Source of the DNA: JAGNXB01 sp964471595
GTDB taxonomy: Bacteria > Bacteroidota > Bacteroidia > Chitinophagales > Saprospiraceae
Assembly (NCBI GenBank): GCA_964471595.1
Contig: CAYYGN010000003.1
Location: 111,688-175,687, forward strand
Direction: 5' to 3'
Length of the DNA stretch: 64,000 nt
Numbering within the stretch: position 1 is the stretch's first letter; each line of letters begins with the position of its first letter. The notes beneath the pieces were generated by a model, which saw nothing but the letters and a program-made list of their open reading frames with translations, made no database searches and was not told the origin of the DNA. This document shows positions 25,465-33,903 of the stretch, piece after piece. The position numbers and the translations under genes were made by a program.

Positions 25465-26910
25465 GTGAGCACCACAACCATCAAGGCGGAACAAAATGCC
25501 AGAGCGGGGGAGGTGGGTGATTTTCGCCAGCTTTACGACCGGCTTGCCGCAAGGGCTCCTGCGCTGGCGCGCACGACGGCGCGGGAGCGTGTGGACCGTC
25601 TCCAAGCGCTTCGCCGGGCCCTGTTGCGTTACCAGCCCGCTTTGCGGGAGGCCATGCAGGCGGACTTCGGCAAGCCCGAAGTGGAAACAGACCTGACGGA
25701 GATCCTGCAGGTCACTTCCGAAATCGGATACGTGAGCCGCCGGCTCAGGTCCTGGATGGCGCCAAGGCGGGTGGCCACGCCGTTTACACTGATCGGTCAC
25801 CGTTCAGAAGTAATGATCCAGCCCAAGGGCGTGGTCCTGATCCTTTCTCCCTGGAATTTTCCGGTCAACCTGACCTTCATGCCGCTTGTATCGGCCCTTG
25901 CCGCCGGCAATGCGGTCGTACTCAAACCCAGTGAGTTCACGCCAGCCACTGCCGGAGTCATGACCCGGATAGTGAGCGAGATCTTCCCGCCGGACGAAGT
26001 CGTCCTGGTGCAGGGAGGGGCAGAAGTGGCCCAGGCATTGCTCGAACTGCCTTTCCACCACATCTTCTTTACCGGAAGCTCAACGGTCGGAAGGGAAGTC
26101 ATGGCACGAGCCGCGCGTCACCTGACTTCCGTCACCCTGGAAATGGGTGGCAAATCGCCGGCCATAGTGACAGAGGACACGGACATGCGCAAGGCGGCGG
26201 GCAGGATCATCTGGTCGAAAAATCTCAATGGTGGGCAGATCTGTGTTTCCCCCGATTACGTCCTCGTGCCCCGTCAACGATGTGAAGAATTTGTCCGGGA
26301 AGCGGTGGCTGCCATCCATCGGTATTACGGATCCGATCCGCTGCAAAGCCCGGACCTGGCGCGTCTCATTCACGACCGGCATTTTCGGCGGATGCAAGAT
26401 TGGGTGGACTCGGCGGTGGCCCAAGGGGCCCGTTTGCACGAGGGTGGTCAGGGAGATCCCGCCACCCGTGCCTTTCCGCCTACCCTCCTGACAGGTGTAC
26501 CCGACGGACACCCCTTGTTGGAAGAGGAAATATTCGGCCCTATTCTGCCGGTAGTGGCCTATGATACCCTGGAGGAGGCATTGGCCTTTGTCCATGCCCG
26601 CCCCCGTCCGTTGGCCATGTATGTATTTGCCTCAAGCCGGAAGGCCCGCCAACGGATCCTGGCAGAGACGCGGGCGGGAGGTACGGCCGTCAATACAGCG
26701 CTCGTCCAGTTTTACCATAACGGCTTGCCTTTCGGCGGTGATCAGCACAGCGGATTCGGCAAGACGCATGGTCATTACGGCTTCCTGGCTTTTTCCAATG
26801 AGCGGTCCGTGATCCGGGAAATCATCCCCTGGACCGCCGTCGATCTGGTATTACCCCCCTACGGGCGTTTGGTCCGGTGGTTGGCCCGTCTTTTCATACG
26901 TTGGTTTTGA
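25465..26910 (+). CDS. Aldehyde dehydrogenase (class 3-like)
   Basis: NAD(P)-dependent oxidoreductase, 481 residues, of the ALDH superfamily group that includes fatty aldehyde dehydrogenases. Catalytic features: ILSPWNFPVNL, FTGSSTVGR (cofactor loop), the general base Glu in VTLEMGGKSP, the nucleophile Cys in NGGQICVSPDY, and EEEIFGPILPV. The C-terminus has a basic/hydrophobic tail (LVRWLARLFIRWF) that could associate with the membrane, as in fatty aldehyde dehydrogenases; that is inference. The start is GTG at 25465; no upstream ATG fits. It follows the secreted-protein gene by 24 bases and may be read from the same transcript. Confidence 0.92.
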   Translation: MSTTTIKAEQNARAGEVGDFRQLYDRLAARAPALARTTARERVDRLQALRRALLRYQPALREAMQADFGKPEVETDLTEILQVTSEIGYVSRRLRSWMAPRRVATPFTLIGHRSEVMIQPKGVVLILSPWNFPVNLTFMPLVSALAAGNAVVLKPSEFTPATAGVMTRIVSEIFPPDEVVLVQGGAEVAQALLELPFHHIFFTGSSTVGREVMARAARHLTSVTLEMGGKSPAIVTEDTDMRKAAGRIIWSKNLNGGQICVSPDYVLVPRQRCEEFVREAVAAIHRYYGSDPLQSPDLARLIHDRHFRRMQDWVDSAVAQGARLHEGGQGDPATRAFPPTLLTGVPDGHPLLEEEIFGPILPVVAYDTLEEALAFVHARPRPLAMYVFASSRKARQRILAETRAGGTAVNTALVQFYHNGLPFGGDQHSGFGKTHGHYGFLAFSNERSVIREIIPWTAVDLVLPPYGRLVRWLARLFIRWF

Positions 26911-27318
26911 TTTGGGCAACCACCCGGTCCAGGGGTTTATCGTGGACGCCTGAAACCGGGAATAAAGCAATTGTCCAACGAGCCGGGGTGGGGGGTCTGG
27001 CGGCAGTCGTCCTCCGGATTGAAAAGGGTCGTCAGGGCGGTCTGTCGCCTGTGCGGAAGGACTTCGGGGGGTGGGCGTTTCCCTTCCATTTGTTTTTCGG
27101 GTTGTTCAGAACGATGACTTTTCCTGCTTGCGTATGGGCGGGTTGGATCCTTTGGGCACGGACCGTTTTTTCCCTGGTGCTGATCCTGCTGGCGGATCGC
27201 TGACCGAAAGAGGGTGGGCGGGCTGGTGGAAACCATGAAAGGGTGCGGGTGGTATTTTTCCCGCATCTTGCAGCCCGGAAGCGGTAACGGAACCCTTCTG
27301 CCGAAAATCCCCCATACC
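26911..27318. other. Gene-free stretch between aldehyde dehydrogenase and a small acidic protein
   Basis: About 400 bases without a supported gene or clear terminator. A 29-codon frame at 27114-27203 (+) would encode a single hydrophobic segment, but nothing else supports it. A near -7 box TATTTTTC lies at 27253-27260, about 60 bases before the next gene. Confidence 0.5.
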
Positions 27319-27648
27319 ATGAGCGACAAGCAACTACTGATTGACGAACAGTTCGAGAAGCTCCGTAGCGCCCTGATGGCTCTCACCGAGTTGAACGACC
27401 TGGAGGGTTCACCCTACCGTTTTCTGGCCATATTGGGTACCCAGGAAACAGACCCCGAAGACGGAGAGAGCTATATCAGCAGCGAGATCTACTCGGCGGC
27501 CGGTACGGAAGATCTGGGCGAAATGCTGGCTACCCTCATCGGGGCCGCGCTCGAAGAGGAAGAAGACAACCCGTCGGCCCAGCAATATCTGGTGGAATCG
27601 GTGCTCATGCCGGTCCGCGAATTGCTGGATGAGGACGAGGAGGAATAA
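27319..27648 (+). CDS. Small acidic hypothetical protein
   Basis: A 109-residue cytoplasmic protein that I do not recognise. It is strongly acidic, ending in a DEDEEE-type tail, with two probable helices (EQFEKLRSALMALTELNDL and a segment around EMLATLIGAALEEEED). The ATG at 27319 is chosen because the upstream extension has no conserved character. The hydrolase gene begins three bases after its stop, so the two are likely translated from one message. Confidence 0.65.
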   Translation: MSDKQLLIDEQFEKLRSALMALTELNDLEGSPYRFLAILGTQETDPEDGESYISSEIYSAAGTEDLGEMLATLIGAALEEEEDNPSAQQYLVESVLMPVRELLDEDEEE

Positions 27649-27651
27649 GTC

Positions 27652-28491
27652 ATGTCCTCCCCGGACGGATCCGGAACCGAGCGGCCCGTTCAACCCGGAG
27701 GGTCCATGCTCTATTTTCTGCATGCCAACGGTTATCCCCCCGAGGCTTACGGCTCTTTGATCGCCCAATTGGGACAAGAAGCGGAGGTAGCTTTTCCCTC
27801 CATGCGTCCATTATGGCCGGGCCAGAATCCCCGCCGGCTGACGTCGTGGCACCAACTTGCCGACGACCTCGTCAGGGAGTTGGTCAACCACAACCGCCGG
27901 GCAGTGATCGGCGTCGGTCACAGCCTGGGAGGGGTGGTTGCCTTGTTGGCGGCGGCCCGTCATCCCGGACTTTTCAGAAAGTTGGTCCTTATCGAACCCG
28001 TCTTTCTGCCGGAATGGTGGTACGCCCTGTTGTCCGGCATGCCCGTTTCATGGCGGTACCGGATGGTTCCGTTGGCCCGGCAGGCCCTCCGGCGTCGTAC
28101 CTGGTGGTCGGATGCGGCAACGGCCTTCAGCCATCTCCGGCGCAAAACGGTGTTCCGGCGTATTCCCGATGCAGTTTTTCGGGAAATGATGGCTGCCATG
28201 GTCCGTCCCGGCGAAACGGGTGGGGTGGCCTTGCAGTACTCCCGGGATTGGGAGGCCCGAATTTATGCGACGGTAACCAACCCATGGAGGGCTTTACGCC
28301 AGTTACCGATACCCGTGCTGATCCTGCGCGGTCTGGAAAGCGATACCCTGCCGGACAAAATCTGGGCCCGAATGGAGAAGGCCCTCCCGATGGGATTTTT
28401 TCGCGAAATCGGAGGAGCCGGGCATCTCTTGCCCTTTGAAAAACCCGGGGAAACAGTTTCAGAGATCCGGGCGTTCCTGAGGAATTCCTGA
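27652..28491 (+). CDS. Alpha/beta hydrolase
   Basis: A 279-residue serine hydrolase of the alpha/beta fold. The nucleophile elbow is GVGHSLGG, the N-terminal strand with oxyanion region is MLYFLHANGYPP, and the catalytic His lies in GGAGHLLPFEKP near the C-terminus. The acid is probably the Asp in the segment LRGLESDTLPD. HANGYPP near the N-terminus is typical of a hydrolase subgroup of unknown substrate. There is no signal peptide. It is co-transcribed with the acidic protein upstream and converges on a DUF2231-like gene. Confidence 0.85.
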   Translation: MSSPDGSGTERPVQPGGSMLYFLHANGYPPEAYGSLIAQLGQEAEVAFPSMRPLWPGQNPRRLTSWHQLADDLVRELVNHNRRAVIGVGHSLGGVVALLAAARHPGLFRKLVLIEPVFLPEWWYALLSGMPVSWRYRMVPLARQALRRRTWWSDAATAFSHLRRKTVFRRIPDAVFREMMAAMVRPGETGGVALQYSRDWEARIYATVTNPWRALRQLPIPVLILRGLESDTLPDKIWARMEKALPMGFFREIGGAGHLLPFEKPGETVSEIRAFLRNS

Positions 28492-28510
28492 AGATCTCCC
28501 CGGCAGCCGT

Positions 28511-28981
28511 TCAGTCTTCGTGGTGGACTTCAGCGGGCGGAGGCGACTGGATCTCGGTATGTCGGATCTGACCACCCAGGTATCCGGTGCGGGCAGCGAG
28601 ACCAAAGGCTACCACGGCGAGCAGGAGCATGAGCCAGGCGACCGTTCTTGCCCATCGGGCCAGGCGGTAGGTGATCCAAATCGCGAGCAGGGAGGCGACC
28701 CCAAGCACGAGGAAGGCCACATAGGCATTGTCGGCAAAATGTTCATGGGCCTCCAGGGCGGTCTTGGAAATGCCGGCAATCCGCTCTGCCGTTTCTTCGG
28801 CCTCTTCCCCGGTCAGAAAGGCGATGACGGCCCCCAAGGAGGCAATGAGGAGTATTCCGTAGGCCGCCACTTTGGTTGACACCGACCGGGAAAGAAGTCC
28901 CCAAACCAACACAAGGGCACCCAGAAAGGCGCCGTAAATGGGAAGGTGGGTGATGACGAGATGGATGTGGGTGGGATTCAT
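28511..28981 (-). CDS. Small four-helix membrane protein (DUF2231-like)
   Basis: A 156-residue inner-membrane protein with four predicted membrane helices (about residues 13-30, 37-58, 87-107 and 112-133) and an opening HLVITHLPIYGAFLGALVL, in which the His residues and HLP motif resemble DUF2231-type or cytochrome-b-like proteins. The tail is hydrophilic with His/Glu. The ATG at 28981 starts directly before the first helix; the longer open frame upstream is soluble and unlike the family. Function unknown. Confidence 0.72.
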   Translation of the reverse strand: MNPTHIHLVITHLPIYGAFLGALVLVWGLLSRSVSTKVAAYGILLIASLGAVIAFLTGEEAEETAERIAGISKTALEAHEHFADNAYVAFLVLGVASLLAIWITYRLARWARTVAWLMLLLAVVAFGLAARTGYLGGQIRHTEIQSPPPAEVHHED

Positions 28982-29069
28982 GGCAAACGTTTGTATCAAA
29001 GGTAGCCAGGCCCCGGGAGGCAAGCGGCTAACGGGGTCATGATCTTCATCACATATCCGGGCACAAGGA

Positions 29070-29624
29070 TCATCCCGCCTGGTCAAAGGCGAGGCGCACC
29101 CAATGCAGGACCTCGTCGTCCAGGTCCTCAAGGCCGGACAGACAGACCTTGTGGGAACACATGGCATTGGAAGCCGTCACTGCCAGGAGTTTACCTTGTG
29201 GTGCTTGTCCTTTGAGGTTGAGTCCGACTTCGAACCGGGTTTTGGTGGCCGGTTGCAACATGGCAAACTGTTTTTTTCGGCGAAGGCTGACATAGGCATT
29301 TTTGGGAGCGACCTCAAAATCGGGCCCTATTCGGCGGATGTCTTGCAGCAGCCGCTCATACAACGGGCGAAAATGTTCTTTTCCCTTGTATTGCTGCTCG
29401 ATCAATGAATTTGGTGATTCGGCGGAAGCGGCATCGGATTGGCGGGCGGTATGGGCCACCAGATTGGCATATCCGTGGGTCATGCCATATCCTTCTTTCA
29501 AAAATCGGATAACATCTCCGTGTCTGGGCAGATTTTCTCCTTTGACCAAAGCCACCCACTCCTCCAGGTTTTTTCCTGTGTTTTTGTGAAGGTTTTCGAT
29601 CATGGACTGCATGGTCTTGTCCAT
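29070..29624 (-). CDS. DUF4287 / DUF5655 domain protein
   Basis: A 184-residue cytoplasmic protein. Residues 1-60 match DUF4287 (GKNLEEWVALVKGENLPRH ... LKEGYGMTHGYANLVAH), a small helical domain. The C-terminal ~110 residues match DUF5655 (YERLLQDIRRIGPDFEVAPKN, ending EVLHWVRLAFDQAG), a domain that often accompanies DUF4287. Neither domain has an established activity. A start at the second Met (29612) is equally possible. Confidence 0.82.
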   Translation of the reverse strand: MDKTMQSMIENLHKNTGKNLEEWVALVKGENLPRHGDVIRFLKEGYGMTHGYANLVAHTARQSDAASAESPNSLIEQQYKGKEHFRPLYERLLQDIRRIGPDFEVAPKNAYVSLRRKKQFAMLQPATKTRFEVGLNLKGQAPQGKLLAVTASNAMCSHKVCLSGLEDLDDEVLHWVRLAFDQAG

Positions 29625-29768
29625 ATTATTCTTTGGGTTGGTGAATGAAAATGCGGTTCCGGATACCGGAGTGACAAAGTAAAAGGATTCCGGTCAAACC
29701 TGTCTTGACCGTTCCGTCCTGTCCGATGACGGATGCTTATCTTGTCGGATAAATACGTGTTTATGATC

Positions 29769-30554
29769 ATGCGGCTTTTGTTTGTGGCCTTCGGATTTCT
29801 GCTGTCCTGCCAACAGGAGACCGACAGGTCGGCGCCGGTCAGTGCTCCGGCGCCCGGGAAAATGCAAATGGCCGGGGAAGAATCCCGTCAGGAAGAGGCC
29901 CTCCCCACCAAAAAAATTCGCAACGGCCAAATAAGATTGGTGTGTGCGGATGCGATGAAGACGGCGGCCGATTTGCGCCAGGAAGTGGCCCGGTTGCAGG
30001 GATTCATCGAAAACGAGAACGTTCATCATGCGCACAGGACATATGAAGTCTATCTGCAACTCCGGATACCTGCCGATCGGCTGGAGACATTTATGGATCA
30101 TGCGGCCGGGTTGGCGTTGCGGGTCGAGAACCGTTCTGTCGGCATCACCGATATCACGGAAATTTACGCCGACACGGACGCGCGGTTGAGAAACAAAAAG
30201 GCGTTGGAGGTCCGCTATCTGGAAATCCTGAAAGCGGCCAAGAATGTCGAGGAAATCCTGGCCATCGAACGCGAGCTCCACCAGGTGCGCGCGGATATCG
30301 AATCCATGGAAACCCAGATAAAAAATTACGACCAACAAGTTGCCCTCAGCCAGGTGACGGTTTCCTGCGTCACTTATGCCTCCGGATCCGATCATTTTCT
30401 GGGACGGATGCGGGAGGCACTGGCCAATGGTTGGAGCAATCTCCTCGATTTTCTGGTTTTCCTGTCCGAAGGATGGGCCGTATTGCTGATGCTGGTGGCG
30501 GTATTTTCTTTATTCCGCTGGTGGCGTCGCCGGGCCATCAAAACCAGGCGGTAA
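29769..30554 (+). CDS. DUF4349 lipoprotein with C-terminal membrane segment
   Basis: A 261-residue envelope protein. A short hydrophobic N-terminus ends in LLSC (lipobox). A DUF4349 domain follows, with the coiled-coil-like stretch typical of the family (ADTDARLRNKKALEVRYLE ... ERELHQVRADIESMETQI) and strands such as YEVYLQLRIPADRLETFM. A transmembrane segment near the C-terminus (VLLMLVAVFSLF) is followed by a basic tail, the usual DUF4349 arrangement. Function unknown. The ATG at 29763 (two residues longer) is an equal alternative. Confidence 0.83.
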   Translation: MRLLFVAFGFLLSCQQETDRSAPVSAPAPGKMQMAGEESRQEEALPTKKIRNGQIRLVCADAMKTAADLRQEVARLQGFIENENVHHAHRTYEVYLQLRIPADRLETFMDHAAGLALRVENRSVGITDITEIYADTDARLRNKKALEVRYLEILKAAKNVEEILAIERELHQVRADIESMETQIKNYDQQVALSQVTVSCVTYASGSDHFLGRMREALANGWSNLLDFLVFLSEGWAVLLMLVAVFSLFRWWRRRAIKTRR

Positions 30555-30588
30555 GCTCGTCATTCCGGGGTGGGAAAGCCATCCGCGA

Positions 30589-32205
30589 TCATTCGGCGCG
30601 GAGGAGCTGAATGCTGATGGTGGCCAGGTCACTGTCGGGGAAACGCGCAAAATGATGAGGGTCGGGATGGAGGCCTGCTTCTTCGGCCACCCGGCGAAAG
30701 ACATCCACTTCGACGATGTACTGATCGGAAAATCCGTGCGTGGCGTCATAGGCGGTGACGGCGGTTTTGCCGAGATGAGCGGCGGCCAGATCAGGGGGGA
30801 GGGTGTGCAACTCGATGACGAGCAGCCCGAACCGGTCGAGAAAAGGCGTCCAGCGTGACAGGTGTTGTCGGAGGCTTTCTTCCACCAAATGATTGGGGAG
30901 GCGCCTTCCGCGATAGGCGAAAGCGCCTGTGGAAGTGCTGGTTCTGCCGGTGCCGGTGTCGGCAGGATCCTGCCAGATCCGGTTGTGATCGAGAAAGGTG
31001 CGGACGTTGAGGAGGTCGCGCAGATCGATGCCGTAGTTTTGTTTCAGGTCGCTGGCAAGCAAGTCGGGACGTCCGATATCACCCCAGATGAGTTTGGCCC
31101 AGATGTCAGCCTGGATGAGATTGGCGCGGGACACGCGCAGGGCCGCTTCATTGTAGTCGGCACCGACGAGAAACAAAGGGTGTTCCTCGAGGTGCTGCCC
31201 TCTCAGGGTCCGTTGCTCGATGACTTCGTACATGTGTTTGAGGAAGGCACCATTGCCGCATCCCATGTCGAGGATGCCCTTGGGTTGCTTCTCGATGGGT
31301 TGGTTGAAAAGCTGGATGATGATTTCGTCCACCTTCCTGAAATAGGTGGCATGGGCCCCTCCGCTTCCCCAGACATTCATTTCCCTGTCGACATGGGCTT
31401 CCGGACTTCCTTCGGGGAGATCGCGAAGGATGTGCGGATTGCCGTAGAGGAGTTCGTCCATTTCCCTCAGCAGGGGGATGTAGGAAACGGTGACGCCGTA
31501 GGCGCTGGCTCTTTGGGCGAAAAAAAGGCCTTTCGGTGTAAAGCGAAATGATTCATTGTGCTCTTCAAACCAACCCATGCGTGCCAGGAACTGTAGGAGT
31601 TCGCGAAAGCTGGCCGGGTGGTGATGGAATTCTTCGGGGCGAAATGAGGCCTCCATGAAATACTTGTGGAACATGCCCCCCATGCCGAGGTGGACCACGG
31701 TCGGGCCGACCAGAATGCCTTCGATGTGCGCGAGGACCTGGTCCTGCAGACGGCGAACGGCGGGATCCTCTGCTGCCGGGAGTCCATAACGGTCAAAATA
31801 GCGGAGGAAAATTTCGCGGAGGACTTCGTAGGGTTTTTGCTCGAAGCGGCGCGGATGAAAATTTCCCGACAGGGTGAGCAGGCCGACGGCGTCGGCATAC
31901 AACGGTATGAGGGCAAATGCTTCTGCCGATTCGGGAGTGAGGTCATAACGCACGTCGGCGCCCCCGGGGTCCAGGGTTTGACGAAGCCAGCCCTGGGAGC
32001 AAAGGACGCGCAAGGCGACATTGAGATACCCCTCATTGGCACCGAAGACCTCCGCGAGGTGACTCAGGGCGGCACCCTTCTCCCGAAGCAGATGGTCCAG
32101 GACGCCTTTTCGATGCAAGCTATAGGCGGTAGGGGCTGTGGCGATACCGTCCAGATGGCGGAAGATGTCCTGTCGGTATCGGGATTTTTCCTGTCGGCTC
32201 AGCAT
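30589..32205 (-). CDS. Two-domain SAM-dependent methyltransferase (possibly AprA/polyketide-type)
   Basis: A 538-residue soluble protein. Residues about 10-80 form a winged-helix/dimerisation-type domain like those before O-methyltransferases. The SAM-binding motif I, ILDMGCGNGAFLKHMYEVI, is near residue 300. The distal half has LLNVRTFLDHNRIW and a long C-terminal extension. Such a large N-terminal part before the Rossmann domain recalls polyketide-associated methyltransferases such as the AprA group; that link is a tentative memory of the family, not a search result. It is a stand-alone gene with no polyketide synthase, acyl carrier protein or transporter beside it. The substrate cannot be predicted. 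Confidence 0.75.
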   Translation of the reverse strand: MLSRQEKSRYRQDIFRHLDGIATAPTAYSLHRKGVLDHLLREKGAALSHLAEVFGANEGYLNVALRVLCSQGWLRQTLDPGGADVRYDLTPESAEAFALIPLYADAVGLLTLSGNFHPRRFEQKPYEVLREIFLRYFDRYGLPAAEDPAVRRLQDQVLAHIEGILVGPTVVHLGMGGMFHKYFMEASFRPEEFHHHPASFRELLQFLARMGWFEEHNESFRFTPKGLFFAQRASAYGVTVSYIPLLREMDELLYGNPHILRDLPEGSPEAHVDREMNVWGSGGAHATYFRKVDEIIIQLFNQPIEKQPKGILDMGCGNGAFLKHMYEVIEQRTLRGQHLEEHPLFLVGADYNEAALRVSRANLIQADIWAKLIWGDIGRPDLLASDLKQNYGIDLRDLLNVRTFLDHNRIWQDPADTGTGRTSTSTGAFAYRGRRLPNHLVEESLRQHLSRWTPFLDRFGLLVIELHTLPPDLAAAHLGKTAVTAYDATHGFSDQYIVEVDVFRRVAEEAGLHPDPHHFARFPDSDLATISIQLLRAE

Positions 32206-32289
32206 GGGTATATCGGTCTTGGGGTCGGCCGTCGTCCTAGCGGGACGATTCGATCCAGGCTTCCCGCAAGAACAATGCCCGAAGCGGAA

Positions 32290-32688
32290 TCAGTCCACTT
32301 CGTAGGAGGTCACAGCGGGTGGTTCTCCGGCTGTGCCGGAAGCATGGCCACCCTTTTCGTTTTGTTCCGCGAGGGTCCAATCGTCCGTCGCGGTGGTCTG
32401 CAGCCATACTTCGCCGGAACGCCGGAACACCTGGACGTATAGCCCATAGCGTTCGCGGAATTCCTCTTCGAGTGAGGAAACTTTGAGATTGCCGTGAATG
32501 CTCATTTCTCCTTCGGTATGGATGCCCCGGGCCTGTCCGATGGTCAGACTGTCGTCATAGTGTTCTTTTTCCGGGCTCCCTTCCCCCGCTTCGTGCCCGC
32601 GGCGGTAAAATTCCAACTTCAGCCAGCGGAATTTTTCCTGGAATTCCAATTTTACCTCCCTCAGTGTCTTTTCATCCGTGATAAACAT
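32290..32688 (-). CDS. Hypothetical cytoplasmic protein
   Basis: A 132-residue, charged protein with no signal peptide, not recognised. The middle (IHTEGEMSIHGNLKVSSLEEEFRERYGLYVQVFRRSGEVWL) looks like a mixed alpha/beta domain; the C-terminus is low-complexity. A near -7 box (TATCTTCG on the minus strand, 32717-32710) precedes the ATG. The methyltransferase gene follows on the same strand after ~85 bases. Confidence 0.65.
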   Translation of the reverse strand: MFITDEKTLREVKLEFQEKFRWLKLEFYRRGHEAGEGSPEKEHYDDSLTIGQARGIHTEGEMSIHGNLKVSSLEEEFRERYGLYVQVFRRSGEVWLQTTATDDWTLAEQNEKGGHASGTAGEPPAVTSYEVD

Positions 32689-32825
32689 AAAATTGCCTTT
32701 TCGTCCGGCCGAAGATAAGGGCTTCCGGGTGATCCGGCCATGCGGCCAATGGTTAGCTCAGACGAGATCGGTCGATGGGTTTTCCGCATAAGTCGAAAGA
32801 AAGACAGGATCCTGCCCGGTCTGCG

Positions 32826-32833
32826 TACTTTTG
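32826..32833 (+). promoter_or_regulatory. -7 promoter element for the lemA operon
   Basis: TACTTTTG matches TAnnTTTG exactly and lies 21 bases before the ATG of lemA. Confidence 0.55.
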
Positions 32834-32854
32834 ATCCAGAAAAACCTGAAGACG

Positions 32855-33445
32855 ATGAAAAAAAGCCTGATTACCATCGGGGTGGTCGTATTGATCGCCC
32901 TGATCGGATTCCTCTCTCTGCAGGGGAGTTACAACAAGATGGTCACCCGCAACCAGGAAGTGGAGTCCATGTGGGCGGGCGTAGAGACCCAATACCAGCG
33001 GCGTATGGATCTGTACGGAAGTGTCGTGAGTACGATCAAGGGATCGGCCGAATTCGAACAGGAGACGTTGACAAAAGTCATCGAAGCGCGATCCAAGGCC
33101 TCTGCCGTGCAGGTGGATCCCACCAAGCTCACGCCCGAATCGCTCGAGCAATTCCAGCAGGCGCAAGGCGAACTCGCTTCTGCTTTTGGCCGGTTGATGG
33201 TGGTCATGGAGCGCTATCCCGAGCTGCAGACCACGGCGCAGTTCCGCGACTTCCAGGCACAAATCGAAGGGACGGAAAACCGGATCAACAAAGCCCGGAA
33301 TGATTTCAATCAGTCGGTACAGGGTTACAATACCTACATCAAGAAATTTCCCAATAACCTGATGGCCGGGCTCTTCGGTTTTGCTGAAAAGGGATACTTC
33401 AAGGCAGCTGCCGGTTCGGAGCAAGCGCCCAAGATCGAGTTCTGA
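32855..33445 (+). CDS. lemA: LemA family protein
   Basis: A 196-residue membrane-anchored helical protein. One N-terminal membrane helix (residues 4-25) is followed by the LemA domain: YNKMVTRNQEVESMWAGVE, YQRRMDLYGSVVSTIKG and the conserved YNTYIKKFPNN near the end. The biochemical role of LemA is not settled. The ATG overlaps nothing upstream and follows a -7 element. Its TGA overlaps the ATG of the next gene (TGATG), so lemA and two TPM-domain genes form a translationally coupled operon, an arrangement common in Bacteroidota. Confidence 0.93.
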   Translation: MKKSLITIGVVVLIALIGFLSLQGSYNKMVTRNQEVESMWAGVETQYQRRMDLYGSVVSTIKGSAEFEQETLTKVIEARSKASAVQVDPTKLTPESLEQFQQAQGELASAFGRLMVVMERYPELQTTAQFRDFQAQIEGTENRINKARNDFNQSVQGYNTYIKKFPNNLMAGLFGFAEKGYFKAAAGSEQAPKIEF

Positions 33446-33903
33446 TGAGTTTGTTGTGGGAACACGATTTCTCGGAGGCAGACAAGCAGGCGATAGCCTT
33501 TGCCATCCGGGATGCCGAATCGGGTACCTCCGGAGAGGTGCGGGTGTATTTTGAAAAGACCACGGAAGGGAAACCGGTCCTGGACCGCGCCCGCGCTGCT
33601 TTTGCGTATCTGAAGATGCACGAAACCCAGGAACGCAACGGCGTCCTCTTCTATATCGCCTTCGAGGACCATCAGTTTGCCGTATTGGGTGATCAGGGTA
33701 TTCATGAAAAGGTGCAACAGGCTTTCTGGGAAGGGCTCCGCATTGTTCTGGCGGAGCACTTTGCCCGGGGAGCTTTTGTGGAAGGACTGGAAAAAGCCAT
33801 CGCCACGGTTGGGCTGAAGCTGAAAGACCATTTTCCCCGCCAAAAAGACGACCGGAACGAACTGCCTGACGAGCCTTACTTTAAAAACGAGCGACGAGGA
33901 TGA
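33445..33903 (+). CDS. TPM-domain protein (soluble)
   Basis: A 152-residue protein consisting of a TPM (TLP18.3/Psb32/MOLO-1) domain: GTSGEVRVYFEKT, the YLKMHETQERNGVLFYIAFEDHQ region, and a following helix-rich part. It has no signal peptide or membrane helix, unlike its downstream partner. Some TPM domains are acid phosphatases or bind calcium; activity here is unknown. It overlaps lemA by one base and the next gene by four (ATGA). Confidence 0.88.
   Translation: MSLLWEHDFSEADKQAIAFAIRDAESGTSGEVRVYFEKTTEGKPVLDRARAAFAYLKMHETQERNGVLFYIAFEDHQFAVLGDQGIHEKVQQAFWEGLRIVLAEHFARGAFVEGLEKAIATVGLKLKDHFPRQKDDRNELPDEPYFKNERRG

Noticed and set aside
27114..27203. A 29-residue single-helix membrane peptide
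   Set aside because: No ribosome binding site, promoter or homology support; hydrophobic short frames occur by chance.
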